DNA of 64,000 nt from Xanthobacter flavus (GTDB taxonomy: Bacteria > Pseudomonadota > Alphaproteobacteria > Rhizobiales > Xanthobacteraceae), in NCBI RefSeq assembly GCF_017875275.1, contig NZ_JAGGML010000001.1:930001-994000 (forward strand), in the 5' to 3' direction. The first letter of the stretch is position 1. The number at the start of each line of letters is the position of its first letter. Shown here piece after piece: positions 37,368 to 45,923 of this stretch. The translations under genes were made by a program, and so were the position numbers. The notes beneath the pieces are model-generated. The model did not search any database and had not been told where the DNA came from. It saw only the letters and a program-made list of their open reading frames with translations.

Positions 37368-38810
37368 CTAATTGCGCACACTGCGGGCCGCCCCGGTGCC
37401 GGCGCAGCGGCCGAACACGCTGCCGATGGTCATGCCGATGCCCGCGGCATAGCCGCGGCCGAGCACGTTGCCCGCCATGATCTCGCCCGCGGCGAACATG
37501 TTGGCCGCCTTGGAGCCGTCGGCCATCTGCATCCGCGCCTCGCGGTCCACGCGCACGCCGAGATAGGTAAAGGTGATGCCCGGCCGCACCGGATAGGCAT
37601 AGAACGGCGCGGTATCGATGGGCCGCGCCCAATGGGTCTTGGGCGGGGTGAGGCCCTCCGTGCGGCAGTCGTCGAGGACCGTGTGGTCGAAGCTGCCGCC
37701 GGGCACAATGGACCCGTTGAATCGCGAGATGGTGGCGGCGAAAGCCTCCGGGTCGAGCCCGAGCTTCCCCGCCAGCTCCTCCGGCGTCGCCGCGCTGATG
37801 GGCGGATAGAGCGAGGGCATGAAGGAGGTGAGCGACTTGGCGTCAAACACGATGTAGGCGATCTGATCCGGCTGCTGGGCGACGAGGCGGCCCCAGATGG
37901 CGTAGCGCTTGGGCCAGAAATCCTCGCCCTCGTCATAGAAGCGCTCGGCCTTGTTGTTCATCACGATGCCGAACACCACGCAGTCGAGCCGGGTGATGAT
38001 GCCGCCATCGAACTTGGGGGCGCGCGCATCGATGGCCACCGCGTGGCACTGGGTGGGATCGCCCACCGCCTTCACGCCCTTGTCCAGCAGCATCCGCAGC
38101 ATGGTGCCCCGGTTGTAGGGCGTACCGCGAATGAGGAAATTCTCCGCCGGCGGCCCCCAATACTCCTTCAGCCAGTCGATATTGGCCTCGAACCCGCCGG
38201 CCGCCGCGACGAGGGCGCCCGCGCGCACCGTGTGGCGCGCGCCACCATGCTTGACATGGGCACCGAGGAAGAAGCCGTTGTCGATGTCGAGGTCCACCAC
38301 CTCGGCGTCGTACAGCACCTCCACGCCGAGCCGCTCGGCGGTCTGGTACAGCGCGTTCAGCATCGAGCGGCCGCCGCCGAGGAAGAAGGAATTGGTGCGC
38401 CCGAGGCTCAACGTGCCGCCGAGGGAGGGCTGGAACCGCACGCCCTGCTCGGTGATCCAGCCCAGCATGTCCTTGGACTGGGCAATCATGAAGCGGGCCA
38501 GTTCCTCGTCCGTATGGCCCTGGGTGACGCGCTTCAGGTCGTCCCAGAACTCGTCCTCGGTGTAGGGGCCGGTGAGCGTATCGGTGGCGGTGTCGTGGGC
38601 GCAGCGCATGTTGCGGGTGTGGCGGGTGTTGCCGCCGCGATAGAAGCGCGGCGCCATCTCCAGGACGAGAACCGACGCGCCGTCCCGCCGCGCCGCGATG
38701 GCCGCGCACAGGGCCGCGTTGCCGCCGCCCACCACGAGCACGTCCCAGCGGCGGCCCAGCAAAGCGGAGGCTTCAGCCGCCGTCTGCGCTTCGGCTCGCA
38801 CTCCCGTCAT
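37368..38810 (-). CDS. tcuA: FAD-dependent tricarballylate dehydrogenase TcuA
   Basis: A 480-residue flavoprotein of the fumarate reductase/succinate dehydrogenase type. The FAD motif is DVLVVGGGNAALCAAIAARR; GGNTRHTRNMRCAHD, the glycine-rich LGGGRSM segment and the end GEIMAGNVLGRGYAAGIGMTIG are typical of TcuA. It oxidises tricarballylate to cis-aconitate, preventing aconitase inhibition. ATG 38810 has GGAGGGG upstream; ATG 38849 is a longer option but would fall next to the operator. With TcuB it forms the oxidation pair. A likely carrier is encoded at 56696-58018. Confidence 0.88.
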   Translation of the reverse strand: MTGVRAEAQTAAEASALLGRRWDVLVVGGGNAALCAAIAARRDGASVLVLEMAPRFYRGGNTRHTRNMRCAHDTATDTLTGPYTEDEFWDDLKRVTQGHTDEELARFMIAQSKDMLGWITEQGVRFQPSLGGTLSLGRTNSFFLGGGRSMLNALYQTAERLGVEVLYDAEVVDLDIDNGFFLGAHVKHGGARHTVRAGALVAAAGGFEANIDWLKEYWGPPAENFLIRGTPYNRGTMLRMLLDKGVKAVGDPTQCHAVAIDARAPKFDGGIITRLDCVVFGIVMNNKAERFYDEGEDFWPKRYAIWGRLVAQQPDQIAYIVFDAKSLTSFMPSLYPPISAATPEELAGKLGLDPEAFAATISRFNGSIVPGGSFDHTVLDDCRTEGLTPPKTHWARPIDTAPFYAYPVRPGITFTYLGVRVDREARMQMADGSKAANMFAAGEIMAGNVLGRGYAAGIGMTIGSVFGRCAGTGAARSVRN

Positions 38811-38858
38811 CCGCCCCTCCACCCGTCCCGACGCCTTCGCGCCATGCATTGCATTCTA

Positions 38859-38868
38859 TTGTATACAG
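38859..38868 (+). promoter_or_regulatory. Putative GntR operator upstream of tcuA
   Basis: TTGTATACAG with a perfect TGTATACA centre, 49 bp before the tcuA start. It shares nine of ten bases with the site upstream of tcuB and likewise is followed by a GCGCA element. The best candidate target of the GntR regulator encoded in between. Confidence 0.55.
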
Positions 38869-38872
38869 TCGT

Positions 38873-38888
38873 GCGCAGATATCTGCGC
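38873..38888. promoter_or_regulatory. 16-bp perfect palindrome in tcuA/tctC divergent region
   Basis: GCGCAGATATCTGCGC, immediately after the TTGTATACAG site. It could be a second operator or extend the first. The tcuB site has only the half GCGCA. Confidence 0.45.
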
Positions 38889-38963
38889 GCGTTTATTGTT
38901 CGCGTCAAGCGCCCCCCTTGACGGGGGGATGCAAATTCGCGACGGTTATAAAAGAGAATAATA

Positions 38964-38980
38964 GTTCTGTCTAACAGAAC
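38964..38980. promoter_or_regulatory. Putative IclR operator, copy 1 (tctC promoter)
   Basis: GTTCTGT-CTA-ACAGAAC, a perfect seven-base dyad 32 bp before tctC. The same 17 bases occur in reverse orientation at 45907-45923 in front of the minus-strand operon. It sits just downstream of an AT-rich stretch that could be the -10 region, as expected for repression. Confidence 0.65.
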
Positions 38981-39012
38981 GATTTGCCGCGCGGTGCGGC
39001 TCAGGAGGAAAC

Positions 39013-39990
39013 ATGTCGTTCCGAAGCACGATGGCCGCCCTCGCCGGTTGCCTCGCGAGTTGCATTGCCCTCTCCGGCCCTGCGTCGGCCGAGACCTATC
39101 CGGCGCGGCCGGTGACGATGATCGTCCCGTATGCCGCCGGGGGCGCTACCGACGTGGTGGCCCGGGCGGTCGCCGAAAAGCTCACGGGCGCCTGGGGACA
39201 GGCGGTGGTCGTGGACAACCGCGCCGGAGCCGGCACCACCATCGCGGCCCGGACGGTCGCGCAGGCGCCGGCGGACGGCTACCTCCTCTACATGACCACC
39301 TCGGCCCACACGATCTCGGGGCACCTCTATCCCGGCCTGACCTTCGACGCGGTGAAGGACTTCGCGCCGATCACCCTCGTCACCAAGGTGCCGCTGGTTC
39401 TGGTGGTGAGCCCGCAGGTGCCTGCCTCCAACATGTCGGAATTCCTCGCCTGGCTCGCCAAGGAGGGGGACAAGGTGAACTACGCCTCCCCCGGCATCGG
39501 CACCGCGCAGCACCTGTCGGCCGAGTTGTTCAAGATCGCCACCAAGAGCGGCATCACCCACGTGCCGTACAAGGGCGACGCGCCGGCCCTCACCGATCTC
39601 ATGGGCGGCCAGGTGCAGATGATGCTCGCGACCGCGACGGCGGTCATTCCGCTCATCGAGAGCGGCAAGGTTAAGGCGATCGCCGTCGCCCATAACCGCC
39701 GCATCAGCGCGCTGCCGCAGGTGCCCACCTTCGCCGAGGCCGGCGTAAAGGATTTCGAGGCCGCCACCTGGTTCGGCCTGCTGGCGCCCGCGAAGATCAA
39801 GCCGGAGCTGGTCGAGAAAATCTACACCGACGTGTCGAAGATCGTCGCGGAGCCGGACATGCGCCGCCGCATCGAGCAGCTCGGTGGCGATGTGGTCAAC
39901 AGCACGCCGGCCGAGTTTGCGCGCTTCATGCAGGAAGAGAGCGGCAAGTGGGCCGCCGCGGTGAAGGCTTCCGGCGCGTCCCTGAAGTGA
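39013..39990 (+). CDS. Tripartite tricarboxylate transporter binding protein (TctC/Bug family)
   Basis: A 325-residue periplasmic protein with a signal peptide cleaving after GPASA. The mature start TYPARPVTMIVPYAAGGATDVVAR and the GIGTAQHLSAELFK and PYKGDAPALTDLMGGQV segments are diagnostic of the Bug family, which binds carboxylates. No tctA or tctB is nearby, so it must use a distant permease or act as a sensor. A perfect operator stands 32 bp upstream, and AGGAGGAAAC precedes the ATG. Confidence 0.9.
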   Translation: MSFRSTMAALAGCLASCIALSGPASAETYPARPVTMIVPYAAGGATDVVARAVAEKLTGAWGQAVVVDNRAGAGTTIAARTVAQAPADGYLLYMTTSAHTISGHLYPGLTFDAVKDFAPITLVTKVPLVLVVSPQVPASNMSEFLAWLAKEGDKVNYASPGIGTAQHLSAELFKIATKSGITHVPYKGDAPALTDLMGGQVQMMLATATAVIPLIESGKVKAIAVAHNRRISALPQVPTFAEAGVKDFEAATWFGLLAPAKIKPELVEKIYTDVSKIVAEPDMRRRIEQLGGDVVNSTPAEFARFMQEESGKWAAAVKASGASLK

Positions 39991-40072
39991 GGTCTTCCCG
40001 CTCCCGGTCCGCGTTCTGCGCGGACCGGGATGCGATTGTCGGGCCGTGAACCGGGCGCGGTGTCGCTTTCCC

Positions 40073-40831
40073 TCAGGCGGCGCCGCGCTCGGCCGTTCCG
40101 GCGGGATGCTGAAAGGCCGGCCAGGTGCCGCCGAGGGTGCGGGTCAGTCTCTCCGCCTGCGGCAGTAGCTCTGCGCGCATGGCCGCGATCCGCTCGGGCG
40201 AGAAGCGCTCGCGCGGGCCGGACAGGGAGAGGGTGCCGAACAGGCCGGTGGGGCCGAACACCGGGGCAGCAACCGCCGCGCAGGCGGGATCGCGCTCGCC
40301 CTGCGAGAGCGCCCAGCCTTCGGAGCGGATGGCGTCGTAACGCGGACCGGCCTCGCCGTCGAAGGCAAGGAGGACATGTCCGCCCGCTCCCACCCGAATG
40401 GGATAAACATCGCCCGCCGCCACCCGGTCCAGCGTCGCATGGCGCGAATCCACGCGGAACAGGCACAGGCGGTGGCCGGCATCCTGCCGGACATGGAACG
40501 ACGAGCTTTCGGTCCCGCGATCCACCAGTTCCTGCAGAACCGGCAGCACATGGCCGCGCAGCCCGTTGCGCCGCTCATAGGCAATGCCGAGCCGGAAGGC
40601 AGCCGGCCCCAGATCATAGCCGCCATCGCGCAGGCGCGTGACATAGCCGTTGCCTTCCAGCGACGCCATGAGGCGGAGGATGGTGCTCTTGTAGAACCCC
40701 GTCAGGCGGGAGAGGTCCGCGAGGCTGACGGGACCGTTCGCGCGCTCCAGCGCGCTGACGATGCTGAGCGCCCGTTCGACGGCGGCGACGCCGCCGCCAT
40801 CGGGCTGACCGGGGGTCTTGGACTCGGACAC
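40073..40831 (-). CDS. IclR-family transcriptional regulator
   Basis: A 252-residue IclR protein: winged helix at about residues 12-70 (AVERALSIVSALERANGP, LSRLTGFYKSTILRLMASLEG) and the effector domain (VHVRQ-like FHVRQDAGHRLCLFRV, then GAGGHVLLAF and GLFGTLSLSGP). GTG 40831 lies six bases after GGAG; the ATG two codons upstream abuts the same GGAG. It is downstream of the oxidoreductase gene with a 137-bp gap, and is the best candidate to bind the two identical 17-bp dyads that bracket this cluster. Confidence 0.88.
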   Translation of the reverse strand: MSESKTPGQPDGGGVAAVERALSIVSALERANGPVSLADLSRLTGFYKSTILRLMASLEGNGYVTRLRDGGYDLGPAAFRLGIAYERRNGLRGHVLPVLQELVDRGTESSSFHVRQDAGHRLCLFRVDSRHATLDRVAAGDVYPIRVGAGGHVLLAFDGEAGPRYDAIRSEGWALSQGERDPACAAVAAPVFGPTGLFGTLSLSGPRERFSPERIAAMRAELLPQAERLTRTLGGTWPAFQHPAGTAERGAA

Positions 40832-40968
40832 ACGCATCTCCAGTACGCCCGCCGACTGCGCCGGGCGGGCGATGGATGATTGCAGAAGCGGCCGGCAATT
40901 GGAACGCTCCCGCCGCGCCGGACCATCCCCACCGGGCAAGAGGCGCGCCGACGCGCCCGCCTCCGCCG

Positions 40969-41850
40969 TCAGCTTGATTTGGCGACGATGCGGCTCACCA
41001 CGGGCCAGTAGAGATCGCCGAAGCCTTCGGCCTGCGTCTTCTCCAGCAGTCGGTCGGCGAGTTCCGCCCCTTGCAGCTTGAGCCCCACCGATTGCGCGAG
41101 GGACAGCGCGTAGCTGATGTCCTTGCGGGCGTAGGTGGTGGAGAAGGCGCGCTCCGGGAAGGTGTCCGGCACCACGGCCTTCATGCCGTGGTTGCGCAGG
41201 GCGAAGCTGTCGGCCGAGCCCTTCATCAGGGTCTCGAACAGGAGCTTGCCATCGACGCCCGCGCGCGTGGCCGTGGCCATCGCCTCGCTCAGCGCCACGA
41301 CCGTCTCAACCAGAACCATGTTGTTGAGGATCTTGACGATCTGTCCCGCCCCGATCGGCCCGCAATGGGTGATGTCGCTGGCGAAGGTCGCGAGCAGCGG
41401 TCGCACGAGGTCGAAGGTCGGCTCGTCCGCGCCCACCATGATGGAGAGCGTGCCCGCCTCGGCCGCCTGCCGGGTGCGCGCGATGGGCGCGTCGGCATAG
41501 CGGGCGCCGGCCGCGACGACCTTCGACGCAATGTCCCGCGTCAACTCCACCGGCGAGGTGCCGAGATCGACGATCACCTGTCCCGGACGGACATGGGCGA
41601 GGAGGCCATCAGCGCCGAGGGTCACGGCTTCCACATGGGCGCCGCTGGGCAGGGCCATGAAGATGACGTCGCACGCCGCTGCCAGATCGGCGAGGCTCTG
41701 CGCGCGGGTCACCCCGAAGGCGGCGAGCCGCTCCAGCGGCGCGTCCGCCCGGTCGAAGCCGACCACGGGCCGTCCACTCTTCTGCGCGAGGTTGCGGCAC
41801 ATGGGCTCGCCCATGACGCCGAGCCCGATGAAACCGACGCTGCCGCTCAT
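40969..41850 (-). CDS. NAD(P)-dependent oxidoreductase (3-hydroxyisobutyrate dehydrogenase family)
   Basis: A 293-residue beta-hydroxyacid dehydrogenase with GLGVMG at residues 9-14, a substrate loop reading DAPIARTRQAAEAGTLS (diverged from the common DAPVSGG) and catalytic Lys in GQIVKILNNM. The changed loop suggests a substrate other than hydroxyisobutyrate. It overlaps the upstream aldehyde dehydrogenase gene by 4 bp, so the two act in one pathway, alcohol to aldehyde to acid. Confidence 0.87.
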   Translation of the reverse strand: MSGSVGFIGLGVMGEPMCRNLAQKSGRPVVGFDRADAPLERLAAFGVTRAQSLADLAAACDVIFMALPSGAHVEAVTLGADGLLAHVRPGQVIVDLGTSPVELTRDIASKVVAAGARYADAPIARTRQAAEAGTLSIMVGADEPTFDLVRPLLATFASDITHCGPIGAGQIVKILNNMVLVETVVALSEAMATATRAGVDGKLLFETLMKGSADSFALRNHGMKAVVPDTFPERAFSTTYARKDISYALSLAQSVGLKLQGAELADRLLEKTQAEGFGDLYWPVVSRIVAKSS

Positions 41851-43319
41851 TGTCCCATGCCTTCCTCGGGCACCAGCTTGCCCATGTCCCAATAGATGCC
41901 CTTCGCCTGCTGATAGAGGCGGACGCCGGAAATGCCCTTCTCGCGGCCGATGCCGCTTTCCTTGAAGCCGCCGAACGGCGTCGCCACGGAAAGCTGCTTG
42001 TAGGTGTTGATCCAGATGGTGCCGGCCTCGATGGCCCGCGCCACGCGCCAGGCGCGCCGGTAGTCGGCCGTCCAGATGCCGCAGGCGAGGCCGTAGACGC
42101 TGTCGTTGGCCTGGGCGACGAGGTCCGCTTCGTCGGAGAAGGGCAGGATCACCAGCACGGGGCCGAAGATTTCCTCCTGAGCCACCCGCGCCGCATTGGT
42201 CAGCCCGCCGATGAGGGTGGGTAGATAGAAGGCGCCGTTGGCGAGCGCATCCGCATCGGGACGGCGACCGCCGACGATGATGTCGCCGCCCTCCTTGCGG
42301 GCCACGTCCACCATGCTTTCCACCCGGTCACGGTGGGGGAAGGAGGCGAGCGGTCCCATCTTCGAGGCCGGCTCCGTGGGCATGCCCACCGCCAGCGCCT
42401 CGGTTTTCGCCTTCAGGCGATCCACGAAGGCATTGTAGACCGACCTCTGCACGAACAGGCGCGAGCCGGCGACGCAGGACTGGCCGGAGCCCTCGAAGAT
42501 GCCGCCCATGACGCCGGCCACCGCCGCTTCGAGATCGGCATCCTCGAAGACGATGTTCGGCGATTTGCCGCCGAGTTCCAGCGCGGCAGGAATGAGCCGG
42601 TCGGCGCAGATACGGCCGATTGCGCGCCCGGTGCCGGTGCCGCCGGTGAAGGACACCATGCGCACGCCCGGATGCTGCACCAGCGCGACGCCGGTGTCGC
42701 CGCCGAGGCCGGTCACCACATTCAGGATACCCGGGGGCAGGCCCGCTTCCGCGGCGATGCGGGCGACGAGGATGGCAGCGGTGGGCGTCACCTCGGAGGG
42801 CTTCACGATGATGGCGTTGCCGGCGGCGAGCGCCGGGGCCACCTTCTGCGCCTCCATGGTGAGCGGCGAATTCCAGGGGGTGATGGCGGCGATGACGCCC
42901 ATGGGCTCATAGACCGTCATGGACATGTAGTCGCCGCGCGCCGGCGTGACCTCGGAGCCGAGCGTCTCGCACACCGCCGCGAAGTAGCGGAAGGTCGCGA
43001 TGGCGCTCGCCACCTGGGTGCGGCACTCGGCGATGACCTTGCCGTTCTCGCGCATCTGGATGGCAGCCAGCTCATCAGCATTGGCGGCCATGCCGTCGGC
43101 GATGCGGGCGATGATGCGGGCGCGCTCGTGGGGCCGCATGTTCCGCCAGGCCGCCGACCGCACGGCCTGCTGGGCCGATGCGACGGCCGCGTCCACATCA
43201 GCGGCGGAGGCGGCGGAGAGCTCGTAATTCACCTCGCCCGTCGCGGGATTGCGCGAGACGAAGGTGGGGCCGGTGCCCGTGACGGACTTTCCGGACACGA
43301 AGAAGGGCAATGGGGACAT
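41847..43319 (-). CDS. Aldehyde dehydrogenase
   Basis: A 490-residue NAD(P)-dependent aldehyde dehydrogenase. The cofactor region PWNSPLTMEAQKVAPALAAGN, catalytic Glu in LELGGKSPN and catalytic Cys in GSGQSCVAGSR are all intact; the end motif is PFGGFKESGIGREKG. Substrate not readable. The start ATG 43319 has a weak ribosome site, and a GC-rich hairpin lies between it and the upstream binding-protein gene. Confidence 0.9.
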   Translation of the reverse strand: MSPLPFFVSGKSVTGTGPTFVSRNPATGEVNYELSAASAADVDAAVASAQQAVRSAAWRNMRPHERARIIARIADGMAANADELAAIQMRENGKVIAECRTQVASAIATFRYFAAVCETLGSEVTPARGDYMSMTVYEPMGVIAAITPWNSPLTMEAQKVAPALAAGNAIIVKPSEVTPTAAILVARIAAEAGLPPGILNVVTGLGGDTGVALVQHPGVRMVSFTGGTGTGRAIGRICADRLIPAALELGGKSPNIVFEDADLEAAVAGVMGGIFEGSGQSCVAGSRLFVQRSVYNAFVDRLKAKTEALAVGMPTEPASKMGPLASFPHRDRVESMVDVARKEGGDIIVGGRRPDADALANGAFYLPTLIGGLTNAARVAQEEIFGPVLVILPFSDEADLVAQANDSVYGLACGIWTADYRRAWRVARAIEAGTIWINTYKQLSVATPFGGFKESGIGREKGISGVRLYQQAKGIYWDMGKLVPEEGMGQ

Positions 43320-43337
43320 GGGGTTCTCGCAGGGGAG

Positions 43338-43363
43338 CCGGCCCGCGCGGTGCGCGGGCCCGG
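43338..43363 (-). promoter_or_regulatory. Stem-loop between binding protein and aldehyde dehydrogenase genes
   Basis: GCCCGCGC and GCGCGGGC pair around three bases, with flanking GC pairs and one bulge, and without a T-run. As at 7151-7201, a GC-rich hairpin follows a periplasmic-binding-protein gene, which fits differential expression within one transcript. Confidence 0.5.
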
Positions 43364-43372
43364 CGATACGGA

Positions 43373-44590
43373 TCAGCGCTTGACGAGCGGGCACTCGCTT
43401 TCGCTCAGCGGGCGGTAGGATTCGGAGCCGGGGAAGCGCTCGACCGTCTTGTAATAGTCGAACTCGTACTTCGACTCAGCCGGCGTCTTCACCTGCATCA
43501 GGTACATGTCGTGGAGCACGCGGCCGTCCGGACGGATCACGACATCCTTGTTGTACATGTCGTTGACCTTCATCTCGTGCATCTTGGCGGCGACCTTCTC
43601 GCCATCCTTGTTGCCGAGCGCCTTCACCGCCGCGAGATAGTGCTTCACGCCGCTGTAGACGCCGGCATGGATCATGGAGGGGACGCGCCCGCCCATCTGG
43701 GCCTGGAAGCGCTTGGTCCAGGCGCGGGTCTCGTCGGTTAGATCCCAGTAGAAGGAGGTGGTCACCTGAAGGCCCTGCGCCGCCTTCACGCCCAGCGCCT
43801 TCACGTCGGTGATGAAGACGAGGAGGCCGGCGAGCTTCTGCCCGCCCTCGACGATGCCGAACTCACCCGCCTGCTTGATGGCGGTCTGCACGTCGCGGCC
43901 CGAGGTGGCGAGGCCGACCACGTTGGCCTTCGATGCCTGCGCCTGAAGGAGGAAGGAGGAGAAATCGTTGGTGCCGAGCGGATGGGCCGCCTGCCCCACA
44001 ACCTTGCCGCCCGCCGCCTCGATGAACTTGGTGGCGTCGCGCTGGAGCGCGTGGCCGAAGGCGTAGTCCGCCGTGATGAAGTACCAGCTCTTGCCGCCGG
44101 CCTTGGTGATGGCCTGGCTGGTGATCTTGGCGAGGGCGTAGGTGTCGTAGGTGAAGTGGAAGGAATAGGGCGAGCAGGCCTTGCCCGTGAAGTCCGACGA
44201 GGCCGGGCCGTTCACGATGAAGATCTTCTTGCGTTCCTTGGCCGCCTCCAGGATCGCGAAGCCGGCCGAGGAGGCCGCACCGTCCGCGATCAGGTCCACG
44301 CCCTGGGTATCGAACCACTTGCGGGCAGTGGCGGAGGCGATGTCCGCCTTGTTCTGGTGGTCGGCGTCGATGATCTCGATGCGCTGGCCGATGACCTCGT
44401 TGGCGAAGTCTTCCGCCGCGAGCCTGGCGGCGACCACCGAACCGCGCCCGCCATTGTCGGCGAACACGCCGGACTGGTCGTTCAGGATGCCGATGCGGAT
44501 CACGTCGTCTGCCGCACGGGCAGCGACCGGAGCTGCGGCGAGCGCCATACCGAGCGCGGCGGCGGCGAACCTCTTTTTCGTTGTGTTCAT
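43373..44590 (-). CDS. ABC transporter substrate-binding protein (branched-chain amino acid type), orphan
   Basis: A 405-residue periplasmic protein. Signal peptide MNTTKKRFAAAALGMALAAA with cleavage after ARA; mature start DDVIRIGILNDQSGVFADNGG. Clear type I binding-protein fold, of the branch with FIVNGPASSDFTGKACSPYSFH. No permease or ATPase genes accompany it. It may share the transporter at 7232-10668 or another system. GGAG precedes the ATG. The gene lies 29 bp after the hydrolase gene in the same operon. Confidence 0.9.
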   Translation of the reverse strand: MNTTKKRFAAAALGMALAAAPVAARAADDVIRIGILNDQSGVFADNGGRGSVVAARLAAEDFANEVIGQRIEIIDADHQNKADIASATARKWFDTQGVDLIADGAASSAGFAILEAAKERKKIFIVNGPASSDFTGKACSPYSFHFTYDTYALAKITSQAITKAGGKSWYFITADYAFGHALQRDATKFIEAAGGKVVGQAAHPLGTNDFSSFLLQAQASKANVVGLATSGRDVQTAIKQAGEFGIVEGGQKLAGLLVFITDVKALGVKAAQGLQVTTSFYWDLTDETRAWTKRFQAQMGGRVPSMIHAGVYSGVKHYLAAVKALGNKDGEKVAAKMHEMKVNDMYNKDVVIRPDGRVLHDMYLMQVKTPAESKYEFDYYKTVERFPGSESYRPLSESECPLVKR

Positions 44591-44619
44591 TCTGGCGTCT
44601 CCTCGCGAATTATCGTTGG

Positions 44620-45504
44620 TCATGATTGACCGGCACGCGCCCGCACCTCGTCGAGGACGGGAGCGATGTAGCGGCGGAACTGCTCGGGGTTCTCGCTCAT
44701 CGGGAAGTGGCCGAGGCGCTCCATCACCGTCACCTGCGCGCCGGCGATAGTGCGGGCGGCGCGGAGCGTGTCGTCTGGGGAGCAGGAATAGTCGTATTCG
44801 CCCGTGAGCAGGTAGAGCGGGCAGACATTGGTGTCGATGGCGGCGGTGCGGCCACGCAGATCGCCATCGACGCGGTAGAAATAGAGGTCACCCTTGAAGA
44901 CGCCCGGCCCGCTCTGCTTGTAATGCCACAGCGTTTCCATGCGCCGCGCCGGGGGCACATCAGGCGACATCAGGCCGGAAACCAGCGCCGCGCAGGCTTC
45001 ACCGCCGTGCACGTCGGGTCGGTTGAGCCATTCCGTGTCGTACCAGGGCTGCTGGAAATCCGCGGCCTCGAGGCCGATCAGCGCGGAAAACTCCGCCGCG
45101 TGATCGATGGCGAGGTTGAGCACGATGCGCCCGCCGATGGAGCAGCCCATCACCACCGGCTTCTCAAGTCCGAGCGCACCGCAGAAGGCGCGGATGGTGG
45201 AGGTGTAGGCCGCCGTGGTGAGGCGATATTCCGTGCCGTCCCAGTCCTCGGGCGGGTTGGACTTGCCGTGGAACGGCAGATCGAAGGCGATGACGCGGAA
45301 GTGCCGCGTGATCTCGGCGTCGGCCAGAAGGTGGCGCCACTGGCGTCCATCCGAACCCGCCGTGTGCAGGCAGACGAGCGGGATGCCGGCACCGGCCTCC
45401 TCGAAATAGACGCGGTGCGGGCGGCCTTCGATGGGGAAGGTTACATAGCGCCCGACCATGGGTTCGATCTGGGGCTCGATGGTCGCGGGAACGGTCATGC
45501 TCAT
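44620..45504 (-). CDS. Alpha/beta hydrolase
   Basis: A 294-residue alpha/beta hydrolase. Oxyanion region LVCLHTAGSDGRQW, nucleophile elbow MGCSIGGRI (Ser), acid in TGEYDYSCSP and His in LGHFPMSEN complete the triad. The GCSIGG elbow is seen in enol-lactonases and meta-cleavage-product-type hydrolases. ATG 45504 overlaps the stop of the small gene upstream (ATGA). Probably cuts an ester or lactone in the inferred IclR-controlled pathway. Confidence 0.85.
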   Translation of the reverse strand: MSMTVPATIEPQIEPMVGRYVTFPIEGRPHRVYFEEAGAGIPLVCLHTAGSDGRQWRHLLADAEITRHFRVIAFDLPFHGKSNPPEDWDGTEYRLTTAAYTSTIRAFCGALGLEKPVVMGCSIGGRIVLNLAIDHAAEFSALIGLEAADFQQPWYDTEWLNRPDVHGGEACAALVSGLMSPDVPPARRMETLWHYKQSGPGVFKGDLYFYRVDGDLRGRTAAIDTNVCPLYLLTGEYDYSCSPDDTLRAARTIAGAQVTVMERLGHFPMSENPEQFRRYIAPVLDEVRARAGQS

Positions 45505-45890
45505 GCCCGTGCCTCCCGCGGCAGCGCCAGAAGGTCCTTGAAGTACTGGAGGTTGGCGATGAAGGGGTGAAGGTCTCCCTCCAGCGTCGCCGCCCCGCGC
45601 TTGGTCAGCGCCAGAAGGTCGTGCCAGCCCGCCTTTGGCATGGGCTGCCAGAACGCGCTCCACGCCTCGGGGGTGGCGCGGTAGGCGAAGCGCCAGTTCG
45701 CCATCACGCGCGGCGCCTCGTCCATCTGCACGATGCGGCCCTGCGCGATCCGCAAGCGGAAGGCCCGGCCGGGAAGCCCCACGAGGCATTCCGTGGACAG
45801 AAAGCGGCCGCGCTGCTGAAGGGCGGGCATGCCTTCCAACAGCGCCGGCAGGCGGGCGAGCCGCGCCGCCACATGGTCATCGGGATCCAC
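45501..45890 (-). CDS. Small protein, possibly SCP2-like lipid-binding fold
   Basis: A 129-residue soluble protein, first gene of the operon. The pattern of an N-terminal helix, LSTECLVGLPGRAFRLRIAQGRIVQM, then a central ATPEAWSAFW and a final TLEGDLHPFIANLQYFKDLLALP resembles SCP2 sterol-carrier domains, which bind hydrophobic or acyl ligands; this is a tentative fold guess. It is coupled to the alpha/beta hydrolase by a 4-bp overlap, suggesting it helps with the hydrolase's substrate. The IclR-type dyad lies 16 bp upstream. Confidence 0.6.
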   Translation of the reverse strand: MDPDDHVAARLARLPALLEGMPALQQRGRFLSTECLVGLPGRAFRLRIAQGRIVQMDEAPRVMANWRFAYRATPEAWSAFWQPMPKAGWHDLLALTKRGAATLEGDLHPFIANLQYFKDLLALPREARA

Positions 45891-45906
45891 CAGAACCCTC
45901 CCTATT

Positions 45907-45923
45907 GTTCTGTTAGACAGAAC
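45907..45923. promoter_or_regulatory. Putative IclR operator, copy 2
   Basis: GTTCTGT-TAG-ACAGAAC, the exact reverse complement of copy 1 at 38964-38980, here extended by one pair on each side (T and A). It lies 16 bp before the small-gene start and 150 bp before the divergent lactonase gene, so it can control the minus-strand operon and perhaps both directions. Confidence 0.65.

Noticed and set aside
38912-38928. CCCCCC-TTGAC-GGGGGG as a terminator
   Set aside because: Only a six-pair stem, lies in a divergent promoter region and has no T-run. More likely it frames a -35-like TTGAC.
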